A DNA stretch of 64,000 nucleotides from Euborellia annulipes (GCA_023213315.1 JAKCPI010005146.1:62001-126000); one strand, 5' to 3'; counted from the first letter of the stretch, positions 45,925 to 56,869 are shown. The notes: generated from the sequence alone by a model not told the origin. Numbers and translations are program-made.

Positions 45925-46063
45925 CAGTGGGTGACAAAGTTAAAGGACATCCATGCGTTTTCGCCGTCTGATAATTTCATTGTTTTTATTTTAAATTTTC
46001 ATAAACAATGAAATAATCACTTAAAGAAAAAGCATGTGTGTCTTTTAACTTTGCTACTCACTG
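45925..46063. mobile_element. Tc1/mariner-type MITE
   Basis: CAGTGGGTGACAAAGTTAAA at the left, TTTAACTTTGCTACTCACTG at the right, TA on both sides (45923-45924 and 46064-46065). AACAATGAAATAATCA links it to the families at 24842 and 51828. Confidence 0.85.
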
Positions 46064-46520
46064 TACAATCAATCGGCTGTAAAAAAAAGTGACAGCTTTT
46101 CAATACTGTGAATATTTTACGGCTGATTGTTTCTAACAAATTAAATTGTTATTTTTTCACTTACCATACAATTCGAAGACTTGAAATTCTTGGATATAGT
46201 TTGATTGTTTGTGTTTTTTCGTTTCTATTAATTTTTTTTTTTATAATGGCACCAAATATTCTTTGCTATGATTTTTTAAGCACAAATTGTTATTAATTTG
46301 GAATGCACTTATTAGCTTGCATGATAAGGCGACACTTAGAAACATTGATGAACATAGTATTAATTAATCACTATACACAACACCAAATATTCTTCAAAAA
46401 TTTCGAGGAGGCACCACCACACAGACATCATATAATATACACAAAGGGAAAGGGCGGGTAGAAAAATCAAATTCCGAATGTAAAATGCGTAAAATAGGGT
46501 GGGTAATAAAAAGAGCTTAC

Positions 46521-46810
46521 TCTGGGGTTGGATGACCGACGGGTTTAAGGGTTTTATGTGAAGCAATTGATCCGGCCAGATGTGCTATATACAAACACAT
46601 CACTCTGCAACTCGACACAAACTGAAGAACAGAAGAACGGAGAGCCCCTCTCGGTCGGACAAGCTTGCCGCTAGGAGGCGCGCAGAGCGCAGGCAGCCGT
46701 CGCCGCCTCCGCCGCCGCCGCCGTCGCCACCGGCGCCGCCGCCGCTGCTGCCGCCCAAGACAATGACTATTGTTGCCGGCGTGGCCAGGGGGACTCATTT
46801 GGGCTGGGGC
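46521..46810 (-). promoter_or_regulatory. CG-rich island with CGG-type triplet repeat; candidate plexin promoter and non-coding first exon
   Basis: In otherwise AT-rich DNA, about 46600-46790 is CpG-rich and contains a CCG/GCC triplet run (about 46689-46750). Read on the minus strand it is a CGG run, typical of 5' UTRs. At its lower-coordinate end the minus strand reads CCCAGA then GTAAGC, a good splice donor (intron would start at 46520). It faces the plexin exon, whose acceptor needs an upstream non-coding exon. Open frames exist on both strands, but they encode only proline or arginine runs from the repeat, so I do not call protein. The link to plexin is inference from strand, donor and position. 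Confidence 0.45.
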
Positions 46811-47105
46811 AGGAGGGGCATTCTAATATAAAAGGAAAATATTATTGTGAAAAGTCTAACCCCCCTCCTCCCCCCGCGGCCAATTTTTTTTTATTTATCT
46901 CTACGTTTCAGGTCATAATGGCACTAGAAATGAAAAAAATCTTAATGCACGTATGTGTATAAAGGGGTTTCATTTGAAACGAACATTTCTTTTATTTTCG
47001 TGGACACACTGAAATATTGTTCCAAACGAAAAATAAATTCCCTCGAAGTTTCAGCCCTTAATTTTAATTTTAAGTACTTCCTCTACTTTTTCCCATTGAA
47101 ATAAC

Positions 47106-47315
47106 CATGGACGTAACTAAGGGGGTGCCAGGGGGCCTGCTCCCCCTACCCCAGAAAGCACCTTGCCCCAAGAAAAAATTTTTCTGAACAATTGAGAAAA
47201 TATGGGGCTTTCCAGGCCCACCGGGGGATAGCTGGTCCCATGCCCCCCCCCCCCCCCCAGTGAGGATTGAAGGTCCCATGCCCCCCCCCAGCAAAATTCT
47301 CTGGTCACGCCCATG
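47106..47315. mobile_element. hAT-type MITE
   Basis: CATGGACGTAACTAAGG at the left, TCTGGTCACGCCCATG at the right, exact 8-bp duplication GAAATAAC (47098-47105 and 47316-47323). Its inner part (AATTGAGAAAATATGGGGCT) is related in reverse to 54250-54350. Confidence 0.93.
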
Positions 47316-47323
47316 GAAATAAC

Positions 47324-48510
47324 ATATAAATCATTGTTTTTTTTTATAATTGTTATAGCTCAGTTCGGTTTTATGATTTTTCATTGGAATTAGTAGCAAT
47401 CTGTAGTGTAGGTATATTACTATAGGTGACGGGAGGGGGGAATGGGGGGGGGCAAGGATTGTCCAGGAATGGGGCCATATATTTTATTTAAAAACGATTT
47501 GATGTAAATAGTGTGAATTTGCAAACAAAAACAATACTGAAACAGTCATAAAAATGCATTCCTCCCCCTTCACCCCCCCCCCTGAGAAAAAATGTTCCTT
47601 ATATTAAAAGACAACGTGGCTTATCGGATAAGCTGGGGCTTAGTAAAGTTATTCTTGGCAATATGAACCTTTCTTAAAAACGGACAGATGTCTCCACATA
47701 TAATTCTTTGATTAGCAGCCCCAATGGCCTCATTTTTTTTCTTTAAAAAAAATGGGGTAAAGCGAATGCAAAATTTTTAGAAATAAAATATTCGGTGCGC
47801 GTTTAACTATATAAGTGGTCTCTCAGGCACGGATCCCTCTGAGAATAAAAATCTCGTTTTACCGAGAATAATGTCAAGTCTTCCAGAGAAATATACATTT
47901 ATTATTGAATTTTTTTTTTTCTTATTTGAGTTTACAAATATTAAAGAGAGAGAGATTCATCTAAAAATTTATACCAACTAGAATTGTTTTCTGCTCTCCA
48001 CCTAATCATGGATAAATCTTCGTCTCTTAATTTTCTGATAGAATATCCCCCACTAGTAATTTAAAAGAATTATTAGACAATTAAAATGAGTTCATGAATT
48101 TATTTGAATTCCTTCTAGAAATTCAAATAAAAAAAAATTAAACTATTTATTTATCTTTCATATTAAATTTCAGAGAGATTTTAATTTAAATTCAATTACT
48201 TTTCTAAGATATATAATTAAAGCCCGGATTTTTATGCAGTAAAAACTCCTAAATATGCCATATAATATGCAGAAAAAGTATTAAAATATGCAATATATTA
48301 ATATATATGTCAAAAATATCAAGTAAATGGCTTCCAATTAAAGGTAAATGATGATTTCTAACTAATCGTGTTTTATTTTTGGAAGGAAATAGTGTAAAAA
48401 CCAAAAATAGAAATAAAAACTATTTAATGTAAAAAAAAAAAAACAGTAATATAATAAGTAGGCCTACAGTAAAATTTGTTAATTTATATTGGGCCTAGTT
48501 AGTTATAAGG
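47324..48510. other. No recognisable gene
   Basis: G-run fragment near 47430-47455 and C-run at 47572-47581 suggest a decayed hAT-like element; 48230-48330 is a repeat shared with 23600-23700. Confidence 0.4.
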
Positions 48511-49101
48511 TAAAGAATGGATAACCTTGAAATGTCTTATAGTATAACTTATGGGTTAGAAAAAAATTGAAACAAAATATATCATAAGTAGTACCTAAGA
48601 TATGATTTTTTAAAAGAAAGGTCTAATTTTTTTACCTTGTTTTACTTTTATGAACACTACGATCAGAAATGAATGGATTCCATCGGTTTGTTGTTATTTT
48701 ATTATTATACACGAACTATGCTAATAGATAAACAGTGAATAGTATGACTAGCTATTGCACTTTTTTATTAAAAAATTAGCAAATTCCAATAAAATAGCCA
48801 GGTGGTCGTTTTAACACTGATTCAAAGTAAATCACGATAATTAATAAAAAAGTGCAATAGCTAGTCATACTATTCACTGTTTATCTATTAGCATAGTTCG
48901 TGTATAATAATAAAATAACAACAAACCGATGGAATCCATTCATTTCTGATCGTAGTGTTCATAAAAGTAAAACAAGGTAAAAAATTAGACCTTTCTTTTA
49001 AAAAATCATATCTTAGGTACTACTTATGATATATTTTGTTTCAATTTTTTTCTGAACGGAATAAGTTATACTATAAGACATTTAAGGTTATCCATTCTTT
49101 A
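48511..49101. repeat. Near-perfect foldback, ~265-bp arms
   Basis: TAAAGAATGGATAACCTT to GCACTTTTTTATTAA (48511-48781) is complementary to 48841-49101 with only a few differences, around a 59-bp loop. Blocks such as GAATGGATTCCATCGGTTTG are exactly inverted. Right terminus extends to AGACACCCTT. Very recent insertion or conversion. Confidence 0.93.
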
Positions 49102-49540
49102 GACACCCTTATATATAAAATATATACTAAATATTATTTAACGAAATAAACAAATTATAAAAAAAAAGTTTTATTTCTCGAAAACTAACTTTTATTGTAA
49201 TTTCCAGGAAAAGAAAAAATATTTCTCTTCTTTCGCTTTATTTAATACAATTGTTGACGTTTCGGCCCATTTGTCCTGATGATAAATCGAGCCGAAACGT
49301 ATTAAAAAGTTAAAATAAAATAAAACTTTTGCCCCCGCTAATCGGGGGCCATCGCCCCCTGGACCTCCCTCCAGCTGGCTCGGGCCCGCCTGTGGGTTTT
49401 CCTGACTTATTTTTCTTGACAAGAATTAGATGTTTAATCAGTATTTGTAAACAAAAAAAAAAAAAATATAACTATGGGCAGAATGGCAGCCAGGAATCAA
49501 ATTAGACGAAAAAATTTAAAGTCAATCTTTTATCTTTATT

Positions 49541-49591
49541 TCAATTGCCGACGTTTCGAACGCAAATCGCGTCCTTCTTCAGGACAATTGA
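49541..49591 (-). ncRNA. Hammerhead-like motif, outer foldback left arm
   Basis: Minus strand: CAATTG helix I with a bulge, CTGAAGA (49576-49582), A, a 6-bp GGACGC/GCGTTC hairpin, GAAAC (the C of GTTC precedes it; 49553-49557), GTC (49550-49552), then the helix I partner. Its inverted mate is at 50131. Confidence 0.55.
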
Positions 49592-49722
49592 TAGTATAAT
49601 ACAGTCGGGTGCATAATTATTAACAATATTACAATAATGTTAATACAAGATATGGAATTTATAGCTGGATAATCGTTAATAGGAAAATAAAAGAATAGCA
49701 GCTAAAATTATTTAATTTATTG

Positions 49723-49775
49723 GCCCGCTAGCTGACGTTTCGGTCTTGATCAAGACATCCTCATAGCTTGCGGGC
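49723..49775 (-). ncRNA. Hammerhead-like motif, first core base mutated
   Basis: Minus strand copy facing 49989. Helix I is nearly perfect (GCCCGC..AGCT with AGCT..GCGGGC, one mismatch). The box reads ATGAGGA (49758-49764), so the first C is lost. GAAAC at 49737-49741 and GTC are kept. Predicted inactive. Confidence 0.45.
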
Positions 49776-49988
49776 TGTCATATAGCATACAATCAATAAC
49801 TCAATCATATATTCCATGAACATTCGGTTACAGATATATAAAAATTAGTATGTAAAATTACAATTTAGAAATTACAAAAATTAATAAAATAAGCCAATTA
49901 GTCGAGTACAGGCCTGTTTTTTATATATCTGTAACCGAATGTTCATGGAATATATGATTGAGTTATTGATTGTATGCCTATATTGACA

Positions 49989-50043
49989 GCCCGCAAGCTC
50001 TGAGGATGGTCTTGACCAAGACCGAAACGTCATCCTAGCGGGC
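49989..50043 (+). ncRNA. Hammerhead-like motif, inner foldback right arm
   Basis: GCCCGC (49989-49994), CTGAGGA (50000-50006), T, a 6-bp GGTCTT/AAGACC hairpin, GAAAC (50024-50028), GTC (50029-50031), GCGGGC (50038-50043). Helix I has an internal loop, as in natural hammerheads with loop-loop contacts. Confidence 0.55.
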
Positions 50044-50130
50044 CAATAAATTAAATAATTTTAGCTGCTATTCTTTTATTTACCTATTAATAATGTAAAT
50101 AAAAAAAATACACCCAACTGTATTATACTA

Positions 50131-50181
50131 TCAATTGATCTGAGGAAGGACGCGATTTGAGTCCGAAACGTCGGCAATTGA
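50131..50181 (+). ncRNA. Hammerhead-like motif, outer foldback right arm
   Basis: TCAATTG (50131-50137), CTGAGGA (50140-50146), A, GGAC/GTCC hairpin, GAAAC (50165-50169), GTC (50170-50172), CAATTGA (50175-50181). A 7-bp outer helix closes the core. Confidence 0.55.
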
Positions 50182-50299
50182 AATAAAAAATTAAATAAAG
50201 ATTGACTTTAAATTTTTTTGTCTAATTTGCTCATATTTATATTTTTTTCGTTTACAAATACTGATTAAACATCAAATCCTTGTCAGGAAAAATAAGCAA

Positions 50300-51185
50300 T
50301 TGGGATACCTTATTAGACTGCTTACGTAATACATGAATGGCCCTTAGAAATAGTAGCTTAGAGATGGTGACTTTTCACGCTTCAAATGATTCGTCATAAT
50401 CGTTTGGTGACAGCCCTTTAGTGGCTGGCCACAGTCATACATATGTAATGAAAGTATTAAAAGGGCAAAAATAAATTATCGACAGTTAACAGCCATAGCT
50501 CGGTGATTATAGAAATTCAGATGTGATTTTCGCAATATTGAAAATTTTCCTGTAAATTCATATAATTATTGTATATACCTGAATAATTTATGCACTTAAT
50601 CCAAATTATTATCATTATATATAATATTATTTGGACAAAACAATTATAATTTGAGAGAGAATTAGCAATTTTCTAAATCGAAATTCCAATCCATTGATTC
50701 GTATTTGAATCACCCTGAGTTTATGAATAATCAAAAATAAATTCACAGAACTGGACAAAGGGTAATATAAATATTTTTCCTCCGCGTATTATATTATCAT
50801 AATCATTTTTTTTTTTTTTTTTTAATATTAATTTATTTAAAATATTTTTTTTATTTTTTTTTAATGAACCAGAAAAGAATGGAAAGGAAACATATTTTAC
50901 TTTTCAGAACAATGAGACAAACTGAGAGTGAATAAACACAACTTTTATAGTCATAATAAATTAAAATTTTCAGATTAGATATTTAAGAAACTGAATTAAA
51001 TATTAATAATGGCGAGACAAAAATAAAAAAGAATTTTTTGTCTAATATTTAATTGATAATAATTAATATCTGTATATTTAAATCTCACATTTATTACTAA
51101 TCAAATTGGAGGTTTACTGTGTACTAAAATGTTGCACATGGAGACGCATAACACTAATAAAGTAGAACTGTATTTCATTTTCAGA
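50300..51185. other. No recognisable feature
   Basis: AT-rich with a T-run at 50808-50822. Confidence 0.45.
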
Positions 51186-51189
51186 ATTT

Positions 51190-51650
51190 ATTAGATTAAA
51201 AGCCGGTTGCATCACTTCTAGTCAACTAGCAAACTTATCTCACCGATAGCAAATCATCGATATAGTAAAGAAGAACCCACTTCAAAAAAATGAGTTTTTT
51301 CACATATAATTTGCTATCTGAGATATAAGAAATGTTAGGCAACTTAATTTATATAATAAAAATTAGTAAAAATAAAAATAAAATTTATTAAAATAAATAT
51401 TAAAAATTAATTAAAGTTAATTAATTTTTTAACAAAAATATAAAAAATTCCAAAAAAAATAAAATAAACAATGTTTGTGTTTCTAATTTCACACTTCAAT
51501 CAAACCTTGAGTCTTAGATAACTAACTACGATCTTGGTTCTTATTTAATCATATGATTAGCTTAACTAGAAGTGAAAAGACTCGAAAGGCATAGACAACT
51601 AGCATATCCGAGGGGTAACAAGTTAATTAGAAGTGAAGTAACCAGCCCTA
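51190..51650 (-). mobile_element. Family N element, copy 2
   Basis: Inverted relative to the copy at 31525. Termini GGTTGCATCACTTCTAG and TTAGAAGTGAAGTAACC. A degenerate hammerhead-like motif follows on the minus strand (CTGATGA at 51688-51694, GAAAC at 51666-51670). Confidence 0.75.
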
Positions 51651-51827
51651 AGACGACCAGAGCAGGTTTCAGTCAATTTTTGAACCATCATCAGATCTGA
51701 AATTATTAATTTGATTAAGAATTAAATAACATCAATAATTTTAAAGGAATCGGTGCTCGAATTCAGAGAAATCTCGCTCTAAAGCAATTAATATTTATTT
51801 TTGTAATAATTTTTAATTTCATTTGTA

Positions 51828-52031
51828 CAGTGAGGGACAATATTAAGTCCCACCCATCTACTTGTGATTAATTCATTGTTTTTATAAAAGAAAATGAAAA
51901 TCTTTATTAAAAATTTTCTAGGTTTGAACCATGAAAGTTTCCATTAAAAAAAATATATATTTTTTTAAAAAAACAATAAAATAATCACAAGTAAAAAACG
52001 CATGGGTGGGACTTAATATTGTCCCTCACTG
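51828..52031. mobile_element. Tc1/mariner-type MITE
   Basis: CAGTGAGGGACAATATTAAG and CTTAATATTGTCCCTCACTG are exact inverted ends, TA at 51826-51827 and 52032-52033. Confidence 0.92.
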
Positions 52032-52180
52032 TACATCCTTTTACGAAAAATAGGTAGCGAGCTAATTTCTAAAAAATGTATTATATATTTCTTATAAAAT
52101 TATCGTTGTTATTGAATTGAAAAATAAATATAGTTCGGGAATTAAATTGATGATGGTGTCTAACTTCATGGGGATATTGT

Positions 52181-52352
52181 ATATATTGCTAACTTCATGT
52201 AGGAGTTCCTTAGAGGTTAGTTTGCATGAGTCGTAGAAAGTGCATAGTACTTAAAAACGACTGCGGAATAAGTAGTCGAAACGTTGTACAGTATTTATAT
52301 TTTTAATAAATAATTAATAACAAAATATGGTTTATAATTAAAAACTCCCATA
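52181..52352 (+). mobile_element. Family D half element, copy 4
   Basis: TTGCTAACTTCATGTAGGAG, GACTGCGGAATAAGTAGTCG, GAAACGTTGTACAG to AAAAACTCCCATAA, as at 9432. Confidence 0.7.
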
Positions 52353-52359
52353 ATAATAA

Positions 52360-53070
52360 TAACAACTTAATATCATTTTTATTAATATATTTTATTAAAT
52401 TAAAGGAGGAATTGCAATGAATTAGGCTCTTTAAGGAGACATTAAATTTATTGCTTATATTCAATAATCAAGTTTTCACAATTTTGATAAATAAAAAATT
52501 TACTATTAATTAACAAAGTCAAATTTATCAATAAAAATTCAGGAAGTAAAATCCTCCTGGCTGAGGCTAGTTTCTTGAATTTCCGTGAAAGACAGACAGA
52601 CTAGCGGACGGACATAAGGTTATTAGTATATACAAATAAAAGCAATAAAAAAAAGATCGGTAACCTGAGTTGAAGAAGAAAATGCCGGCCTTGAGGCCTG
52701 GACCCGAAGGCTAAACATGGAGACCCGCCGCTTTGATGGAGCATTAAAAGCTATAAAATGTTCTAAATAGTTGCTTGCCATAAAAAATAATCGATTTATA
52801 ATTGGAATATTTAAAAATCAAATTATTTTATTTAATTAATATTATAAATAAAAATCTCCATGAGGTTTATATTTGTTGTTTTATTTTACATAAATGTTTT
52901 TAAATTTGTTTATTTGAAAATAAAATATCTCAAAATATATAAAAAAAATATAAATAAAATCAAAGGCTTGATCTTTAAAAATCCTTAGAATATGCTTAAA
53001 TTTAGATTGAATATTGTAATATAAAATTTTTTTTAATTAATATAATTTATATATATATATTATATAATTT
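52360..53070. other. No recognisable feature
   Basis: 52655-52740 is GC-richer; no frame or repeat recognised. Confidence 0.4.
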
Positions 53071-53073
53071 ATT

Positions 53074-53630
53074 TTACTTTTTCTTTTTCATATATGTATA
53101 GAAAGAAAGTATTGGATTCATGTCAAAAATTCGATGTCGAGATTCTGATGGAAATACACGTTTTAAGGTCCTCTGAGTCAAAAATTATCTGTCTGTGTGT
53201 GAGGTTAGGAGGTTCAAATTTTATATTTAAGTTAGGCACTCTCATGGGACGTGACACGAAGCTTTTGAACAAAATCGACCAAAGAGTACTAGTACTTTAC
53301 TGACGCACTTTTCCAGTTTTTTTTTGATTTTCTCAAAATTAGCTCGAACGATTTTGATTAAAATTAATAAATCAATTATTTTTTAGATGCTCTTTAAAAT
53401 GTATATTCTCATTTTTTTCTTGAAATCTTTTGAAGCACACATTACTCTTGTACTTTATAGAAAAATTAAATGCCATGGTAACAGAATGTAAATATTTTTT
53501 ACATCTTGAATTATAATATATCGGCCGAAACAAAATGTCGGTACAAAATATCTGGTACGACAAGCACAGAACACAATTTTCAATTACCGAATTTGTGTGG
53601 TGTGCGACCAGTCACACCAGATTTTTTTCT
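53074..53630 (-). mobile_element. Family A element, minus strand, internally deleted
   Basis: From TACTTTTTCTTTTTCATATA through the complement of GACATGAATCCAATACTTTC and the AGTACTAGTACTTTAC palindrome to the terminal hairpin (ATCTGGTACGACAAGCAC, GACCAGTCACACCAGAT). The X-box-like motif TGCCATGGTAAC is at 53471-53482. Confidence 0.78.
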
Positions 53631-54059
53631 TTTCGGAAGTTGAGAGAGAGATAGGGTTAGATCAGCTGCCAAGCAAAGTGGGAGCAGATCCCTTTTTCTA
53701 AAATAAAAGCAGAACAAATTAAATATTCGGACATTTTTTTGACGCTTTCCCTCCCACTTAGCTATGCCGTTGAATTTCATCTAAAAATTATATGACTGAA
53801 TCAAGAATCTATCCAAAGACAGAGATAAACCTTGATTAAATGGGAAAATTTTAAATTGCATTTTATTTATTTGTTCTATAATGAATCTTTCTAATTATTT
53901 TGGCATCAAGTGGATTATCTCCTGAAGGGTTCTGAAAAAAGAATTTTTTCATTAGAGACTTAATACCTCTTTCATTAATTAAGTATTCGAAAGCATTTTC
54001 ATTCCGTTCCCATGTACCTTCTAAAATGTCCATTAGATTCTAAAGCAGTGATGGATTTT

Positions 54060-54398
54060 CCCTTAGGCTCGGGAGACCCGAACCCAGAGCGGCAAAAATT
54101 TATGGGCAACAAAATTTTAGAGGCGAGAAAAATTAAAGAACGATTAAAATTTTAAAATCTATTCCCCCGACTATGACACTCCCTTTCTTTTTGGCATATA
54201 AAATTTCATGGGAAGTTGGTCAAATAGAGTGAGACAGACATTAGCGAATCTCTTGTCTATATTCGGGGGGATGGGACCAGCTATCCGCCCTGGGGGGGGG
54301 TGGCATGGGTCCTCCGGTGGGCCTGGAAAGTCCCATAATTTCTCAATTTTTCTTGGCGCAAAGAGCTTTCTGGGGGAGGGGGGGGGGGCACGAGCCTT
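54060..54398. mobile_element. Decayed hAT-like element
   Basis: CAGTGATGGATTTTCCC near 54047 may be one end. 54260-54350 (GGGACCAGCTATCCGCC, GGTGGGCCTGGAAAG) is the complement of 47190-47250. No duplication found. Confidence 0.45.
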
Positions 54399-54824
54399 CA
54401 GGTCTTTTCTCTAAAAACAGACGTTAAAATTTAAAATAAACAAATGGGTTTTAAAAAGTATTGTAAAAACAATCAGCGTTAAAAAATGCTATTCAAAATC
54501 ACTTCCTTGCCTTAAATAGCTATTCTGCAAACAAAAACTTTAAAGCGTAGCGCTAACATTTAGTAAATAGTGTTAAAAATTAATGCCATGTCTAAGGGGT
54601 GGCTTTAATATTTTAACGTCGTGTTTAAAATAAAAATGGCGTCCTTTACCTAAAAAGTAAGGTTATGATTTTGATAGCTTTGAAATAAAAGCGACACGTT
54701 AACGTCGCTGTTAAAATGTTGTTTAGAGAATAGCATTTTTTTAACGCTTATTGTTTTTACATTACTTTTTAACACCCATTTGTTTATTTTAAATTTTAAC
54801 GTCTGTTTTTAGAGAATAGACCTG
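54399..54824. mobile_element. CAGGTC-family element, copy 3
   Basis: CAGGTCTTTTCTCTAAAAAC at the left and TTTTTAGAGAATAGACCTG at the right; CTT flanks both ends (54396-54398, 54825-54827). Uninterrupted, about 425 bp, best reference copy. Confidence 0.85.
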
Positions 54825-55214
54825 CTTTAAATTTTAACTTGATTAAATTATTTTCATCAAACTTTAAATTGCTAATATCTCAAAACTATTGTATATCCGT
54901 TTGGAGTATAACTATCTCCTCCTGAGCTTTTCAATTATTGAACTTTTATAGTTACAATGTTGTAAATTTAATATGATTATGAATTCGAGCAAATAACTGA
55001 ATATCTTTCTAGTTCAATTAATTTGCACAGTGCATTTGGTTTGAACCTGTAGCTAGAGTAATTAATAAAATTAAATCTAGTGATAATTTTATAAAAAAAA
55101 ATTGAATAAAATTGAGTCTAATATTTTGTCAACTAAATATTTTTTAGCTTTGTTTGAAAAAAGATGTAGTTTTTTTTTTTTTTTTTTTAAATTAACGCTC
55201 AAATAGATTGTAAA

Positions 55215-55300
55215 TAAGCCAGTGAATATATCGCGGGCGGACCCGCTGCGAAAACGTGAAGGTCCTGGTTCGACTTCAATTTTTGCCAAATCAAGCACAA
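55215..55300 (+). repeat. tRNA-like SINE head
   Basis: GCGGGCGGACCCGCTGCG then B box CTGGTTCGACTTC (55264-55276). No matching tail. Confidence 0.35.
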
Positions 55301-55388
55301 ACTCATCTCGCAAATTTGTTATCTTAATATTTTTTTTTACTTATACTACGATTTACTCATTTCTTACTTTTCTTCTTTGTAAGTATAT

Positions 55389-56015
55389 GGGGTCGTCCAC
55401 ATATTACATAAGGGGGGGAGGGGTCTGGACGTTTTGTCCAGAACGTTAGTAATTGTGACAAGGGGGACCCGGGGGGTTCTCTAAGTGTGACATAACAATT
55501 CAAAATTTAATTTATAAAATTAAAAAAAAAAAAAAGATTTTCACATCAGGGAAAATTTACTAAAAAAAAAGGTAAAATGATATGAATTTTGTATAAGAAA
55601 TTTTATTCGGGAGAGGGGGTAGTTCTTTATTGTGAGAATATTTGTAGGGGTGTTTGTTTGTATGTGACTAACTGTGGCATAGGGGAAGGGCAAGGGCGTA
55701 TGCAGGGGGGTAAAGGGAGTAATTACCCCCCCCCTCCAGAGATTTGAAAAAAATACTTTTGTTTCGAAAAAAAAAATTTATTTTTAATGTAAAATTTTAA
55801 AAATTAATACTTAAAAATTTGATTTGTATTTATATTCTGGCAAACAAGTACAGAATGCGTCTTTAAATTACCGAAATTAAGAAAAAATTGTGTGCTGTGC
55901 GACGAGTCACACCAGATTGCCACCCCCTCCCCCTCCGAGAAACACCTCTGGATCCGCCCTTGGGGAAGGGGGGACTAGAAAATCGTCAAAAAAGGTGGAA
56001 TATGTGAACGACCCC
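55389..56015. mobile_element. TIR element with GGGGTCG ends
   Basis: GGGGTCGTCCACATATTACA at the left; TGGAATATGTGAACGACCCC at the right, ATAT outside both ends. It contains the family B element at 55691. Confidence 0.75.
55691..55962. mobile_element. Family B hAT-type MITE
   Basis: CAAGGGCGTATGCAGGGG at the left, CTGGATCCGCCCTTG at the right; exact 8-bp duplication GGGAAGGG (55683-55690 and 55963-55970). Internal GTGTGCTGTGCG..GTCACACCAGATT is shared with the family A hairpin. Confidence 0.9.
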
Positions 56016-56667
56016 ATATCTACAATGCAAAATAATAAAATTCCACTTGATTCAAATTATAATTTCATCAATAAATAATGAATCAATTCCATTGAATGGT
56101 ATTGTATTATATTATTATTTATTTCTTCTAGAAGAAAATAATTTTTAAAAACTTCTAACTCAAAAAAAAAAAAAAAAGAAATGTTTATTAAAAGGCAATG
56201 TTCAAATTTAATAAATCTCTGAAGCAACGAATATAAGATTTTTACGAGCCATGTCCTATAAATTATAAAACCAAAATGAAATTGATATCTATTGAATAAA
56301 TGATAAAGCTGTTCAAGCTAGTAAAAATCCAAACAGCTCTCTTTTTTTATTGTTCTTATCACAGGTGGCGGAATCTATTTAGTCGGGACAAATTTAATCT
56401 TCTAACTTTAAAATTTTGAAATAAATATATAAGTATATATATCTTTATTAAAAATTATTATGATATAATTTGAATATCATTTTTTTATAATTAATACCCA
56501 AAAAAAAAAATTTAGGTCAACAATAAAGTTGAAAGGAGGGGGAGGGGAGAATGAAAATCCAACTTGTGGTTTTCTAATCAAGCGTCACAAACAGATTTTA
56601 TTTTTATACAATCTATTGCAATATAATATATACAATTGTCAATACTTTGTCATCTGTCCGTACCGCG

Positions 56668-56760
56668 GCGCCACATGTCTGATGTGCTAGATAGAGAGTG
56701 GAGCCTTGAGCTTAGGCAACCAAAATGCTTAGCTGTCGAATTGGTTGCCTTTAAAGAAGC
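56668..56760. mobile_element. Family L fragment
   Basis: GATGTGCTAGATAGAGAGTG and CTTAGGCAACCAAAATGC match 28580-28625; ends are missing. Confidence 0.55.
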
Positions 56761-56869
56761 TATTTCTCTTTAGTTGCATTAAAACAAAAATATTTGATTT
56801 CTAAAATAGTTAAACAATAAAATTTAAACTTTTTTTCTCATATTTTCTTATAATTGAGTTATAAAATTT

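Larger units (their letters stand above)
22923..46520 (-). other. Probable plexin 5' intron, filled with transposable elements
   Basis: If the CG island is the first exon, this whole segment is one intron of about 23.6 kb. It holds the elements listed separately. 22923-23600 contains no recognisable feature; 23600-23700 has a short repeat (TATGCAGTAAAAA motifs) seen again at 48230-48330. Confidence 0.35.
49677..50090. repeat. Inner foldback element
   Basis: TAATAGGAAAATAAAAGAAT, GCAGCTAAAATTATTTAATT and ATGAACATTCGGTTACAG return exactly inverted (CTGTAACCGAATGTTCAT to ATTCTTTTATTTACCTATTA). Loop about 49860-49917. Hammerhead-like motifs at 49723 (minus) and 49989 (plus). Confidence 0.92.
49405..50296. 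repeat. Outer foldback element with nested foldback
   Basis: GTTTAATCAGTATTTGTAAAC at the left returns as GTTTACAAATACTGATTAAA at the right; arms continue through AAAGTCAATC..GCCGACGTTTCG and GTATAATACAGT. Hammerhead-like motifs at 49541 (minus) and 50131 (plus). Its loop has been occupied by the foldback at 49677-50090. Confidence 0.9.

Noticed and set aside
46517..46831. Overlapping open frames on both strands over the CG-rich triplet run
   Set aside because: They translate to proline runs on one strand and arginine runs on the other, a simple consequence of the repeat; no domain.
49248..49310. Hammerhead core at CTGATGA 49276
   Set aside because: The box and GAAACG are present, but no helix II can form between them; counted only as a remnant.
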